Source: Streptomyces longhuiensis (GTDB taxonomy: Bacteria > Actinomycetota > Actinomycetes > Streptomycetales > Streptomycetaceae). From it: DNA of 64,000 bases. The notes under the pieces were generated by a model. The model was not told where the DNA came from. It made no database searches and saw only the letters and a program-made list of their open reading frames with translations. The translations under genes and the position numbers were made by a program. Within the stretch, counting starts at the first letter, position 1. Each line of letters begins with the position of its first letter. Of this stretch, positions 1 through 8,332 are shown in pieces. The stretch lies in assembly GCF_020616555.1 (NCBI RefSeq), contig NZ_CP085173.1:2611001-2675000 (forward strand), written 5' to 3'.

Positions 1-240
1 GCCGCCGAGCCTGAGCGTGCCGCGCTCGCGCACCGCGGCCGGCAGCTCGGCCGCGATCGCGTCGACCTTCTTGGCGCGGATGCGGTGCTGGTCGGGCCCG
101 ATGTTGATGCCGCCCACCTTCTCGGAACCACCACCCTTGCCGGTGCCGGTCGCGGCATCGCTGTCACCTCCGCAGGCGGTGAGCAGGGGTGCGGCCACGA
201 GCGCGGCGACGGACAGGGCGAGGGTGCGGCGGGACAGCAT
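1..240 (-). CDS. ABC transporter substrate-binding lipoprotein (5' part only)
   Basis: Only the first 80 codons are inside the window; the frame is open to the left edge. The N-terminus has an RR-containing basic start, a hydrophobic stretch and the lipobox LLTAC followed by GGD, so the protein should be lipid-anchored at Cys-23 outside the membrane. A Gly/Ser/Thr linker follows, then the motif RERGTLRLGG, typical of the start of polar amino-acid (SBP_bac_3) binding domains. It starts 72 bases after the ATPase gene ends, so it probably belongs to the same operon and feeds substrate to that transporter. The exact ligand cannot be read from this fragment. Confidence 0.85.
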   Translation of the reverse strand, partial: MLSRRTLALSVAALVAAPLLTACGGDSDAATGTGKGGGSEKVGGINIGPDQHRIRAKKVDAIAAELPAAVRERGTLRLGG

Positions 241-312
241 GTGCGAACTCCTGGGTGAGAAAGGTGAATGGAAAAGGTGAGTTGAAAGCGAGAGAGGAAA
301 GGGGCGCGGGGG

Positions 313-1092
313 TCAGAGGACCTTGGAGAGGAAGGCCTTCGTGCGGTCGTGGCGCGGTGCGTCCAGTACGTCGCCGGGGGCGCCCTGTTCGACGATGCGG
401 CCCTCGTCCATGAAGACGACGGTGTCGGCGACCTCGCGGGCGAAGCCGATCTCGTGGGTGACGACGATCATCGTGGTGCCCTGGAGCGCCAGGTCCTTGA
501 TGACGTCGAGGACTTCGCCGACGAGCTCGGGGTCGAGCGCCGACGTCGGCTCGTCGAAGAGCAGCAGCTTCGGTTCGAGGGCCAGCGCGCGGGCGATGGC
601 GACACGCTGCTGCTGTCCGCCGGAGAGCTGCTTCGGGTAGGCGTCGGCCTTGTCGGCGAGCCCGACGCGGTCGAGCAGTCTGCGCGCGCTGTCGAGCGCG
701 TCCTTGCGGGGGCGCTTGAGGGCGGAGACCGGGGCCTCGGCGATGTTCTCCAGGACGGTGAGGTGCGGGAACAGGTTGAAGTTCTGGAAGACGAAGCCGA
801 TCTGGGTGCGCTGCTTGAGCACCTCGCGCTCGCGCAGCTCGTACAGCTTGTCGCCGGAGCGCCGGTAGCCGACGAGGGAGCCGTCGACGCTGATCCAGCC
901 GCTGTCGACCTTCTCCAGATGGTTGATGGTGCGCAGCAGCGTGGACTTGCCGGAGCCCGACGGGCCCAGGACGACGGTGACCTCGCCGGTGCGCACCTCC
1001 AGGTCGATGCCGCGCAGCACCTCCAGCGTGCCAAAGCTCTTGTGGACGGCCTTGATGTCGACCATGGTCCGGCCGGCGCCCGCGTCGCTCAT
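313..1092 (-). CDS. Polar amino-acid ABC transporter ATP-binding protein
   Basis: This 259-residue protein is a complete GlnQ/HisP-type ATPase that would power the neighbouring permeases. Walker [10 protein letters not shown] lies at about residues 43-51, the Q-loop in [10 protein letters not shown] near 100-109, the signature LSGGQ at 156-160, Walker B LLLFDEP at 176-182 and the switch His in VVTHE. The insertion after strand 3 ([13 protein letters not shown]) is typical of the amino-acid uptake subfamily. The chosen ATG overlaps the upstream permease stop by four bases (ATGA), implying translational coupling; an internal ATG at 1065 is the alternative. It is the only ATPase in the locus and may serve both permeases. 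Confidence 0.93.
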   Translation of the reverse strand: MSDAGAGRTMVDIKAVHKSFGTLEVLRGIDLEVRTGEVTVVLGPSGSGKSTLLRTINHLEKVDSGWISVDGSLVGYRRSGDKLYELREREVLKQRTQIGFVFQNFNLFPHLTVLENIAEAPVSALKRPRKDALDSARRLLDRVGLADKADAYPKQLSGGQQQRVAIARALALEPKLLLFDEPTSALDPELVGEVLDVIKDLALQGTTMIVVTHEIGFAREVADTVVFMDEGRIVEQGAPGDVLDAPRHDRTKAFLSKVL

Positions 1093-1985
1093 CGGGTGGT
1101 TCCCTTCGAGAAGTGTCGTTCTACGTAGTGCTGGAGGACGGAGAGCGCGCTGGTCAGGAGCACGTACCAGACGGTGGCGACCATCAGGAGCGGGACCACG
1201 CGCCCGTTGCGTCCGTAGATGACCTGGACCTGGTAGAAGAGTTCGCCGATCGCCATGACGGAGACGATCGAGGTGCCCTTGAAGAGCGAGATCACCTCGT
1301 TGGCCGCGTTGGGCAGGATCGAGCGCATGGCCTGCGGCAGGACGATGCGGCGGATCTGCCGCAGCCGGGGGATGCCGAGCGCGGCCGCGGCCTCCAACTG
1401 GCCGCTGTCGACGGCCAGTACGCCGCCGCGCACGATCTCGGCGGCGTACGCGGCCTGGTGGAGCGCGAGCCCGAGGACGGCCGCGCTCATCGCGCCGACC
1501 AGGCCCATCGTGTCGAAGGAGAAGAAGCCGGGCCCGAAGGGGATGCCGAACTGCAACTCCTTGTACAGATACGCCAGGTTGAACCAGAAGAGCAGCTGGA
1601 CGATCAGCGGGATCGAGCGGAACGCCCAGATGTAGCCGAAGGCGACGACCTGGAGGAACCGGCTGGCGGACAGGCGCATGAAGGCCAGGACGATGCCGAG
1701 CGCGAACCCGAGCGCCGTTCCGTAGAAGGTCAGCTGAAGGGTGACCCACACCGCCTTGAGGATCACGTCGGCGGTGAAGTAGTCGGCGAACACCCCCCAT
1801 TCCCAGCCGGTGTTGGTGATGAATCCGTGCGCGAACTGGGCGAGCAGCACGGCGGTCGCGACGATGGCGGCCCAGCGCCAGGGGTGGCGGACGGGCACCA
1901 CTTTCAGCGCGGCGTAGTCCTCGGCGCCGCCGGCGGTCTTGGCTGATGACGTTCTGTCGACGGGTGGATCACTGGTCAGGGACAT
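1089..1985 (-). CDS. Amino-acid ABC transporter permease (HisM/GlnP type)
   Basis: This 298-residue integral membrane protein has a soluble N-terminal tail of about 37 residues, then a helix and the standard binding-protein-dependent permease domain. The coupling EAA-like loop reads [18 protein letters not shown] followed by [11 protein letters not shown], which docks onto the ATPase. It is about 90% the length of its paralogue at 3789-4655 and aligns with it end to end ([19 protein letters not shown] versus [19 protein letters not shown]), so the two probably form a heterodimeric pore as in HisQM. It is separated by 49 bases from the FAD protein gene and overlaps the ATPase gene. Confidence 0.92.
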   Translation of the reverse strand: MSLTSDPPVDRTSSAKTAGGAEDYAALKVVPVRHPWRWAAIVATAVLLAQFAHGFITNTGWEWGVFADYFTADVILKAVWVTLQLTFYGTALGFALGIVLAFMRLSASRFLQVVAFGYIWAFRSIPLIVQLLFWFNLAYLYKELQFGIPFGPGFFSFDTMGLVGAMSAAVLGLALHQAAYAAEIVRGGVLAVDSGQLEAAAALGIPRLRQIRRIVLPQAMRSILPNAANEVISLFKGTSIVSVMAIGELFYQVQVIYGRNGRVVPLLMVATVWYVLLTSALSVLQHYVERHFSKGTTR

Positions 1986-2034
1986 GGCGGTTCCTCTGGA
2001 ACAGGGGAGAGAAGGGGGGCGAGGCGAGCAGGGC

Positions 2035-3792
2035 TCAGGCTGCGGCGCGACAGGCGAGGTCGCGCAGGAACGCCAGGACCGCGCGGGCGGTGGCGTCGTT
2101 CTGCCGGAACGAGGGGCTGTTCGTGCGCGGTCGCGTGAACGCCCCGGCGCCGCGCGCGTTCGTGTGCGGGCCGAGCGCGAAGCGGCGTGGGTGTGCCGTG
2201 CCGTCGCGGTGCAGGACGCGCCCGTCCTCGGGGTCGACCGCGAGGAGTCCGGCCGGGGTCGCCCGTGCCCCGTCCTCGTACAGCTCGCGCAGGAGCTGGT
2301 CTCGGGTGCGGGCGAGCGTGGGGTGCGGCAGGCGGGCCTCGACGAGGGCGCGGGCCTCGATGACGGAGCCGGGCACGGTGGCGCTCGTGGCGCGGAAGAC
2401 GCCGTCCTCGGCGGCGACCCGCATGTCCGCGCCGGCGAACCTCACGACGCCGGCCCGGGAGAGCGCGAGCAGTTGCCGCAGCCGCGGTCCGGGCGGCCCG
2501 GAGGCGAGGTAGCTGAAGAAGCCGTGCCACCAGGACCCGATGTCGCCGAGCCGCACGACCTGTCCGTACACGGAGAGCAGACCGAGGAACACGGCGAGGT
2601 CGGGGCTGTGCGCGGGGTCGTGGCGGCGTTCGAGGTCGGCGGTGATGTAGCCGCGCAGCCCGTCCTGGAGTTCCTCGGACGAGGTGTGGCGTACGCCGTC
2701 CAGCGGGTGGTCGAGGGCCGTGAGGTCGAGGCGGTCCGCCGGGTCGGGCACGGCGGAGGCCACGAGGGCCTGGAGTTCGGCGCTCAGCGGTTCGGCGGCG
2801 GCGTACTTCTCCTCGAAGTCGGCCCAGGCGACTGCGGTGCGCTCGGGGTGGGCGGTGAACAGACGGTGGTAGTGGGCGAAGCCGAGTTCCTTGTCGATGA
2901 GGGGCCACACGTCGCGACGGAAGTCGTAGCCGTCGGGGCGGGCGAGGAGGTCGTCGATCTCGGCGGGGCCGAGGAAGCGGGGCAGCGGCGGGCGCCAGCC
3001 GGTCCAGTCGTACCCGATCTTGGAGTGGTAGGGGATGCCGCGCCGCGAACCGACGTGCAGGACCGGCTCGCGCCCCGAGGGGATGTACGTGTCGCCCTCG
3101 TACCGTCCGCCGCGGCCCTCCGTCAGGAGCACCATCAGGTCGACGAACGCCAGGCCGAAGCCGCGGACGAGGACGTCCTCACCGGGCGCGAGCGCGGACA
3201 GGTCGCTGTCCGCGGTGAAGTCGGGCGGCAGGTGGACGAGTCCGTGCTCGCGCGCGTACGCACTCAACTCCCGCTGCTCATCGTCGAGTTCGGCGTCCAG
3301 GTGCCCCTGGGCGAGGATGACGGTGTCGGCGAGGAGAGGGCGGGCCCACCCGTCGAGCCACACCTGCTGGCGGCCCTCGCGGGGGCCGCTGACGCGCAGG
3401 GCGCGGCGCGCATGATGCTGGACGGTGACGCCCGGCGGGAGCGCGGCCACGGACTGCTCGTACACCCAGCGCAGATAGGCACCCTGGAGCTGCCGGTCGG
3501 CGAAGGCGCGGCCGTCGAGGTCCGCCCACTCGTGCAGGGCGGGTCCGGGGAGTACCGGACCGTCGAGTTCGACCGTGTCGTCGGTGAACATCGTGACGTC
3601 CTGGGACTGCGAGTTCATCCAGAGCAGCGGGGACTGCTCCTGCCGCCAGACCCGTCCGCCGCCCGGCGGGAAGGGGTCGACGAGATGGATGTCGAGTTCG
3701 AGCCCGGCGTACTCGGCCGCGTTGGCGGCGATCCGCTCCAGGACGCCGGTCCCCCGCGGACCGGCTCCCACGATCACCAGCGAGGGCCTCAT
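2035..3792 (-). CDS. FAD/NAD(P)-binding protein (NAD_binding_9-like)
   Basis: This 585-residue protein begins with a dinucleotide-binding beta-alpha-beta motif, VIVGAGPRGTGVLERI, and continues with the family hallmarks DPFPPGGGRVWR and LLWMNSQSQDVTMF. A second region, VLVRGFGLAFVDLMVLL, fits the second nucleotide-binding segment, as in lysine/ornithine N-monooxygenase relatives (COG4529 type). The reaction is not known to me. It is locked between two transporter genes by an ATGA overlap with the permease upstream, so it probably modifies the imported substrate; with the leader peptide at 4848 an oxidative step on a sulfur compound is a reasonable guess. No signal peptide, so cytoplasmic. Confidence 0.82.
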   Translation of the reverse strand: MRPSLVIVGAGPRGTGVLERIAANAAEYAGLELDIHLVDPFPPGGGRVWRQEQSPLLWMNSQSQDVTMFTDDTVELDGPVLPGPALHEWADLDGRAFADRQLQGAYLRWVYEQSVAALPPGVTVQHHARRALRVSGPREGRQQVWLDGWARPLLADTVILAQGHLDAELDDEQRELSAYAREHGLVHLPPDFTADSDLSALAPGEDVLVRGFGLAFVDLMVLLTEGRGGRYEGDTYIPSGREPVLHVGSRRGIPYHSKIGYDWTGWRPPLPRFLGPAEIDDLLARPDGYDFRRDVWPLIDKELGFAHYHRLFTAHPERTAVAWADFEEKYAAAEPLSAELQALVASAVPDPADRLDLTALDHPLDGVRHTSSEELQDGLRGYITADLERRHDPAHSPDLAVFLGLLSVYGQVVRLGDIGSWWHGFFSYLASGPPGPRLRQLLALSRAGVVRFAGADMRVAAEDGVFRATSATVPGSVIEARALVEARLPHPTLARTRDQLLRELYEDGARATPAGLLAVDPEDGRVLHRDGTAHPRRFALGPHTNARGAGAFTRPRTNSPSFRQNDATARAVLAFLRDLACRAAA

Positions 3793-4655
3793 CGGGTGCG
3801 CTCCGAACCGCGCGCGTAGTGCCGCTCGACGTAGAACTGACCGGCGCTCAGGAGCGAGGTGACCACGACGTACCAGATGGTGGCGACCAGGAGCATCGGG
3901 ATGACCTGGTAGGTGCGGTGGTAGACGAGCTGCACCGAGTAGAGCAGGTCCTGGACGGCGATGACGCTGACTATGGAGGTGCCCTTTAGGGTGCCGATCA
4001 GCATGTTCCCGGCGGGCGGCACGATGGAGCGCATGGCCTGCGGCAGGATGATCCGCCGCCAGCGCCGCAGCCGGCTCAGCCCGAGCGCCTGCGCGGCCTC
4101 GATCTGCCCGCGGTCCACGGAGAGGATGCCGCCGCGCACCACCTCGGCGGCGTACGCGGCCTCGTGCAGGGTGAGGCCGATGATGGCGACGGTGATCGGC
4201 CCGAACAGGTCGACCGTCTTGATGCCGAGGATGTGCGGGTACAGCGCCCCGATGTTGAACCAGAACAGCAGCTGCACGAGGATCGGCATCGACCTGAACA
4301 GCCAGACGTAGCCCCAACTCACCGCGCGCAGCACGGGGTTGGCGGACAGACGCATGACGGCGAGCAGGGTGCCGAGGGCGAAGCCGAGCGCCATGACGAG
4401 GGCGGTCAGCCAGAGGGTGAGACCGAGTCCGCGCAGGACGGACGCCGACGTGAAGTAGTCGGCGACGACGTCCCACTGGAAGGCGTCGTTGCGGATCACC
4501 GAGGTGGCGGCGAGCGCGAGGAGTGCGAGGACGACGGCGGCGGCGAGCCACTGACCGGCGCGGGGCCGGCGGACGATGCGAGGCTGTGCCTCACCGGCGT
4601 CGGCGGGCGGTCCGGCCGCGGCAGGCGCGGTCTTTGCGAGTGTGTTCGAGGACAT
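3789..4655 (-). CDS. Amino-acid ABC transporter permease (HisQ type)
   Basis: This 288-residue permease is the first gene of the minus-strand transporter operon. After a Pro/Ala-rich cytoplasmic N-terminus it has one helix (WLAAAVVLALLALAATSVI) and the permease core with the coupling loop IEAAQALGLSRLRRWRRI. The segment EAAYAAEVVRGGILSVDRGQ is nearly shared with the second permease. The stop overlaps the start of the FAD protein gene (ATGA). The two permeases probably pair to form the channel. The ATG start is supported by the serine/threonine-rich start common to this family; no strong Shine-Dalgarno is visible. Confidence 0.92.
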   Translation of the reverse strand: MSSNTLAKTAPAAAGPPADAGEAQPRIVRRPRAGQWLAAAVVLALLALAATSVIRNDAFQWDVVADYFTSASVLRGLGLTLWLTALVMALGFALGTLLAVMRLSANPVLRAVSWGYVWLFRSMPILVQLLFWFNIGALYPHILGIKTVDLFGPITVAIIGLTLHEAAYAAEVVRGGILSVDRGQIEAAQALGLSRLRRWRRIILPQAMRSIVPPAGNMLIGTLKGTSIVSVIAVQDLLYSVQLVYHRTYQVIPMLLVATIWYVVVTSLLSAGQFYVERHYARGSERTR

Positions 4656-4745
4656 GCGAAGGCTCCGTGGGCACTGGAATCCAGCACGGTCTTGCCTTCA
4701 CACGGAACTTGCGGGCCGAGCCCCTCAGCAGCGGTCCCCTCACCG

Positions 4746-4776
4746 AGAGTACGGGGCTCGCTCCGCTCGCTGTCAA
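4746..4776 (-). promoter_or_regulatory. Candidate promoter of the minus-strand ABC operon
   Basis: Read on the minus strand, a perfect -35 hexamer TTGACA (4776-4771) is followed 19 bases later by TACTCT (4751-4746), which matches the TAnnnT actinobacterial -10. It would give a leader of about 85 bases before the permease start at 4655. The spacer is a little long, so this is a candidate only. Confidence 0.4.
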
Positions 4777-4812
4777 GGCTGTCCACAGTGTGAGCCGTAC
4801 GTCTCATGTGAG

Positions 4813-4841
4813 TTGACGCAGAAACGGATGCCTGTTCCACT
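4813..4841 (+). promoter_or_regulatory. Candidate promoter of the leader-peptide/binding-protein transcript
   Basis: TTGACG at 4813-4818 and TCCACT at 4836-4841 are separated by 17 bases. The start codon of the short ORF lies six bases after the -10, so the transcript would begin at or next to the ATG and be leaderless. The -10 is a weak match. Confidence 0.4.
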
Positions 4842-4847
4842 TGGCCC

Positions 4848-4919
4848 ATGCATCCGCAGCAGTGGCTGGTCACGCGCTCCCACATCGACTTCGGTCGAGT
4901 GTGGTCGGCGTCCTGTTGA
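4848..4919 (+). CDS. Putative Cys-type leader peptide (23 aa)
   Basis: This short ORF encodes 23 residues ending in RSHIDFGRVWSASC and a stop. Actinobacterial leader peptides in front of sulfur-assimilation and sulfonate/cysteine transport genes share a pattern close to R-R/C-H-V/I-D-L-x-R-V-x-S-x-x-C, and this ORF fits it, including the final cysteine next to the stop codon. Known examples sense cysteine through ribosome stalling and control the gene downstream. Here the downstream gene is the binding protein at 5180, about 260 bases away. There is no Shine-Dalgarno; the -10-like box six bases upstream suggests leaderless translation. An earlier in-frame ATG at 4806 is followed at once by a stop. 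The family assignment is from memory of the pattern. Confidence 0.6.
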   Translation: MHPQQWLVTRSHIDFGRVWSASC

Positions 4920-5179
4920 TGCCCTTCTGACGCCCGCTGCGCGTCTGCTTCTCCCTCTTCTCGACGCTTTCCGGCGCTTTCCGGACGTATGCCGCGTTTT
5001 GAACGCCTCTGCGTCTTCTGCGCCTGCGGCGTCTCCCACGTAACCCGCGTTTCCCGGTGCGCCCAAGTGCGCGCACTCGCCCGCGCCTTCACACACCCAC
5101 GCGTCCTCGCGTACCCCTCCCCTCAGCTGTCTCCTCATCCCTGCGTGCCTGTTGTCTTCGAAGGGCAGAACTCCACGCC

Positions 5180-6142
5180 ATGCGTACGACCTTGACGACC
5201 CATCATCGGCTCACCGCCGCATTCGCACTGATCACCGCGGCCACCCTGACACTGACCGGCTGCGGCTCCGGCGACCCCGGAGCCTCCGCCGGCGGAGCCG
5301 CACCCGCGGGCAAGAGCGACAAGATCCCCACGACCGACGTGGTGAAGGCCGTCAAGAAGGACGAGGCGGCGGCGAAGCTGCTGCCCGCCGACGTCCGGTC
5401 GAGCGGCAGGCTGACCGTCGGCGCCTCCATCGGCGGCACCCCGCCCGGCGCCTTCTACCTGGAGGACGGCAGGACCGCCGCCGGCCAGGACATCGACTTC
5501 GCCGACGCCGTCGCCAAGGTCCTCGGGCTGAAGCTGAAGCGGGAGGCGGCCGGTTTCGAGGCGATCCTGCCCGCACTCGGCAGCGGCAAGTACGACCTGG
5601 GTACAGGCAACTTCGGCGTCACGGACGAGCGGCGCAAGACGATCGACTTCGTCACGTACATCAATGACGGCCAGGGATTCGCCGTACGCAAGGACAGCGA
5701 CCTGAAGAAGGTCACCGACCTCAGGCAGCTGTGCGGCCTGAACGTGGCGACCGGCGCGGGCACCACCTTCGAGGCGACCCTGGAGGAGAACAAGCACCTC
5801 TGCACGGACGCCGGGAAGAAGGCGTACAGCGTGAAGACGTACGCCGACCAGAGCGCGATCTGGTCGTCCCTCCAGCAGGGCAGGTCCGACGTGGTGATGA
5901 GCACCATCAACGGGCTGCGCTACGCCGTCGCACAGCAGGAGGGGCTGAAGTTCCTCAACGAGTACCACCGTCTCGACGTCGGCTTCGCCTTCAAGAAGGG
6001 CACGAAGCTGGCGCCGGCGTTCCGGGCGGCGGTGAACAAGCTGATCGCCGACGGGACGTACGACAAGATCCTGAAGAAGTGGGGCACGAGCGAGTCCGCG
6101 ATCGAGAAGTCACAGATCTCACCGCCCGAGATCAAGGACTGA
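5180..6142 (+). CDS. ABC transporter substrate-binding lipoprotein (SBP_bac_3)
   Basis: This 320-residue lipoprotein has a signal sequence ending LTLTGC, so Cys-25 would carry the lipid. The mature part is a full polar amino-acid binding domain: SGRLTVGASIGGTPPGAFYLEDGR, the ligand-binding region GTGNFGVTDERRKTIDFV, and the closing segment ADGTYDKILKKWG. The start follows AAGGG about 15 bases upstream; the longer frame from 5057 would add a non-signal tail and is not used. It is divergent from the permease operon and probably delivers substrate to it, so the locus has two binding proteins. The cysteine-type leader ORF upstream suggests expression responds to sulfur amino acids. Confidence 0.9.
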   Translation: MRTTLTTHHRLTAAFALITAATLTLTGCGSGDPGASAGGAAPAGKSDKIPTTDVVKAVKKDEAAAKLLPADVRSSGRLTVGASIGGTPPGAFYLEDGRTAAGQDIDFADAVAKVLGLKLKREAAGFEAILPALGSGKYDLGTGNFGVTDERRKTIDFVTYINDGQGFAVRKDSDLKKVTDLRQLCGLNVATGAGTTFEATLEENKHLCTDAGKKAYSVKTYADQSAIWSSLQQGRSDVVMSTINGLRYAVAQQEGLKFLNEYHRLDVGFAFKKGTKLAPAFRAAVNKLIADGTYDKILKKWGTSESAIEKSQISPPEIKD

Positions 6143-6204
6143 CCCCGCCCGGACCCGCGACCCGAGACCCCCGTGCCCGCGCCCCGTGCCGCGCGCCCGG
6201 GGGC

Positions 6205-7542
6205 TCAACAGTCGCAGCAGGAGCAGCACTCACAGCATTCGCAGATCGAGCACGCCTCGCAGCAACTGCAGTCGGTGGAGCAGCATTCGCTGCACCAGCC
6301 CTCGCGCTTCTTCCGGGACCAGGGCCCCTCGAACTCGTCGGCACAGCACACCTTGCAGGTGCAGCAGAGCCCGATGGCCGCGGCACACCCGGCGAGGAAA
6401 CCGCGCTTGCCGGGCTTCGGCGGCTGGAAGGACGGCCCACCGCCGAAGCCACCGGGCCCGCCCGGACCACCGGGACCGCCCTGCCCGCCGCCGTACGGAT
6501 TCTGCGAGCCGTACGGGCCCGAGGACCCGGGCGGCACATACGGGCCCGATCCGGTGGGCACCCAGGGGCCGGGCGCGCCGGGGCCCTGTTGCGGCGTGGA
6601 CGCGGCCGGTGCGTGCGCGCCGCGCGCGGGGCCTGGGCTGTGAGAGGGGTCAGCGATGTGGGACGCGTCGGCGCCGTGCGCGCAGCCCGACGTGCCGAAG
6701 GCGCGGTCGACCGAGCGGCGCAGTTCGTGGACGAGCAAAAGGTGCGCGAGCGTGCCGTCGACGAATTCGGCCTCGCGCAGGGCGAGGCGGATGCCGCGCA
6801 GCGCGTCGTCGGCGAGGCGCCGTGCCTCGGCGAGGTCCGTGCCGGTCGCCGTGAGCGGGTTCCAGGCACCCGACGCGGCGTCAGCTTCCTTGTCCTCCAC
6901 GGCGTCCAGGAGGTGCGCGAGCCGCCCGAAGAGCCGTCCGGCCTCGGCGAGCGGCGCCGCGTTGCCGGGGCGTCCGGCGAGGACCGCGGTGTGCGTGAAG
7001 GCGGCGGCGGTCGCCGTCTCGGTCGGTTCGGTGACCGTGAGCACCGGGGTGCCGAGGCCGGCGAGCGCCTCGATCCCCATCTGACGCTCCACGGCGTCGA
7101 CCAGGACCGCGGTGTCGAACCCCACGTCAGAACCCGTACGGGAACCGGCCTTTCCCCACTTGGTGGCGACCCTGCGGGCCGCCGCGGCCACCGGCCTGCG
7201 GGCCAGGAGGCCGTCGCCGTCGGCGACGTGGTCGCGGACCTTCGCCGAGGCGAGGACCAGCGAGACGGCCGCGGCGAGCCGGGCGCCCTCGCCCTGCGCG
7301 ACGGACGCGGTGCGCATCCCGCGCAGCGGACAGGGCCCCGCCGTGCGCCGTCCCCCGGCGGCGTGTTCGGCCTGAGCCTCCGTCAGAACCGAGATCAGCA
7401 AACCGTCATAGTTCGTGACAACCCGGGCGAACTGCCCGTGATCACCGCGAAGTGCCAGGCAGAGTCCGCACAGATGGGCCATCCACTGGGCCTTGAGCCC
7501 CTCACCGAGACGATGGCTGCAAGGCCGGACCATTCCGAACAA
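6205..7542 (-). CDS. DUF5685-like protein with Cys-rich C-terminal tail
   Basis: This 445-residue protein begins LFGMVRPCSHRLGEGL from a TTG codon; GGGGGAG sits five bases upstream and the family normally starts with MFG, so I accept TTG. The N-terminal part has Cys/His pairs (PCSH, HLCGLC) typical of DUF5685 proteins of unknown function. A Pro/Gly-rich linker of about 80 residues (GGQGGPGGPGGPGGFGGG) follows. The last 65 residues hold 21 cysteines, many as CC pairs (CSECCSTDCSCCEAC), after a short hydrophobic stretch AGCAAAIGLCCTC. A metal-binding or membrane-associated role is possible, but none is established. It is divergent from sflA, with about 290 bases between them holding no clear feature. 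Confidence 0.8.
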   Translation of the reverse strand: MFGMVRPCSHRLGEGLKAQWMAHLCGLCLALRGDHGQFARVVTNYDGLLISVLTEAQAEHAAGGRRTAGPCPLRGMRTASVAQGEGARLAAAVSLVLASAKVRDHVADGDGLLARRPVAAAARRVATKWGKAGSRTGSDVGFDTAVLVDAVERQMGIEALAGLGTPVLTVTEPTETATAAAFTHTAVLAGRPGNAAPLAEAGRLFGRLAHLLDAVEDKEADAASGAWNPLTATGTDLAEARRLADDALRGIRLALREAEFVDGTLAHLLLVHELRRSVDRAFGTSGCAHGADASHIADPSHSPGPARGAHAPAASTPQQGPGAPGPWVPTGSGPYVPPGSSGPYGSQNPYGGGQGGPGGPGGPGGFGGGPSFQPPKPGKRGFLAGCAAAIGLCCTCKVCCADEFEGPWSRKKREGWCSECCSTDCSCCEACSICECCECCSCCDC

Positions 7543-7832
7543 GACGACTCCCCCGAGGGTCCCGAAGACGTAAGCTGCGGCATCGTATCGAGGGTGCCGT
7601 TCACCCGTACGCCCCGGCCGTCACCCATACGCCGCGAAGAATCATATTTCACTCACTGTCAGCAGCCGTACGGGGTACGACCCTTGGGATTCACGGGACA
7701 GCGCCGTGTTGACTCTGCACCAGTAGCGTCACGAAAACCCCGCGCGGCGACTATCCACTTGGCGCACCATCCGCATCATGGACGACCATAGGGATACGGA
7801 ACGCAGAGGAACCGCTGTGAGAGGAGGCGTCC

Positions 7833-8276
7833 ATGGGATCGGTGCGCAAGGCGAGTGCCTGGCTTGGCCTCGTCGACGACAACGATGACGAGCGTTACTA
7901 CGACGACGACTACGCCGAGGGGGCCGAGCCCCACACCGGCGCCGCCTGGGTCACGGACCCGCGCGTGAAGGTGGCGGCCGACGCCGCCGAGGAGCAGGGC
8001 CGCCGGATCGGCACGGTCACCCCGGACGGATTCCGGGACGCCCGTGGCATCGGCGAGATGTTCCGGGAAGGTGTCCCGGTCATCATCAACCTCACGGCCA
8101 TGGAGCCCGGGGACGCCAAGCGCGTCGTCGACTTCGCGGCCGGGCTCACGTTCGGGCTGCGGGGTTCCATCGAGCGGGTGGCGAACCGGGTGTTCCTGCT
8201 GAGCCCTGCCGACACGCAGGTGGTCAACGGTGAGGCGGAGAGCCGTCCGACGGACGGTTTCTTCAACCAGAGCTGA
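7833..8276 (+). CDS. sflA: SepF-like cell division protein
   Basis: This 147-residue protein has an acidic N-terminal linker ([13 protein letters not shown]) and a C-terminal SepF/YlmF domain from about residue 55, with [36 protein letters not shown] as the core. SepF proteins tether FtsZ to the membrane; this is not the dcw-cluster sepF but a paralogue. Streptomyces carry two such SepF-like proteins (SflA, SflB), and the gene length and position next to the DUF5685 gene fit SflA in my memory. GAGAGGAGG six bases before the ATG is a strong ribosome binding site. The canonical N-terminal amphipathic helix is represented by [12 protein letters not shown]. Confidence 0.8.
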   Translation: MGSVRKASAWLGLVDDNDDERYYDDDYAEGAEPHTGAAWVTDPRVKVAADAAEEQGRRIGTVTPDGFRDARGIGEMFREGVPVIINLTAMEPGDAKRVVDFAAGLTFGLRGSIERVANRVFLLSPADTQVVNGEAESRPTDGFFNQS

Positions 8277-8295
8277 GCGTCACGGGTGGGTAGGG

Positions 8296-8313
8296 CCCGG
8301 CCCCTCGGCCGGG
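8296..8313. terminator. Short hairpin between convergent genes
   Basis: A 7-bp perfect stem (CCCGGCC/GGCCGGG) with a CCTC loop lies between the sflA stop and the MFS transporter stop. It is a modest candidate for a bidirectional terminator; there is no U-tract. Confidence 0.4.
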
Positions 8314-8332
8314 TCACCGCCCGCGGCAGCCG

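Noticed and set aside
313..1800. A 495-residue minus-strand frame joining an Arg/Pro-rich N-terminus to the ATPase
   Set aside because: The first part is a shadow of the permease in another frame; the ATPase has its own ATG with a 4-base overlap.
2035..4551. An 838-residue minus-strand frame ending in the FAD protein
   Set aside because: The extra N-terminus is antisense-like Arg/Ala/Pro sequence over the permease gene; the nucleotide-binding motif starts right after the ATG at 3792.
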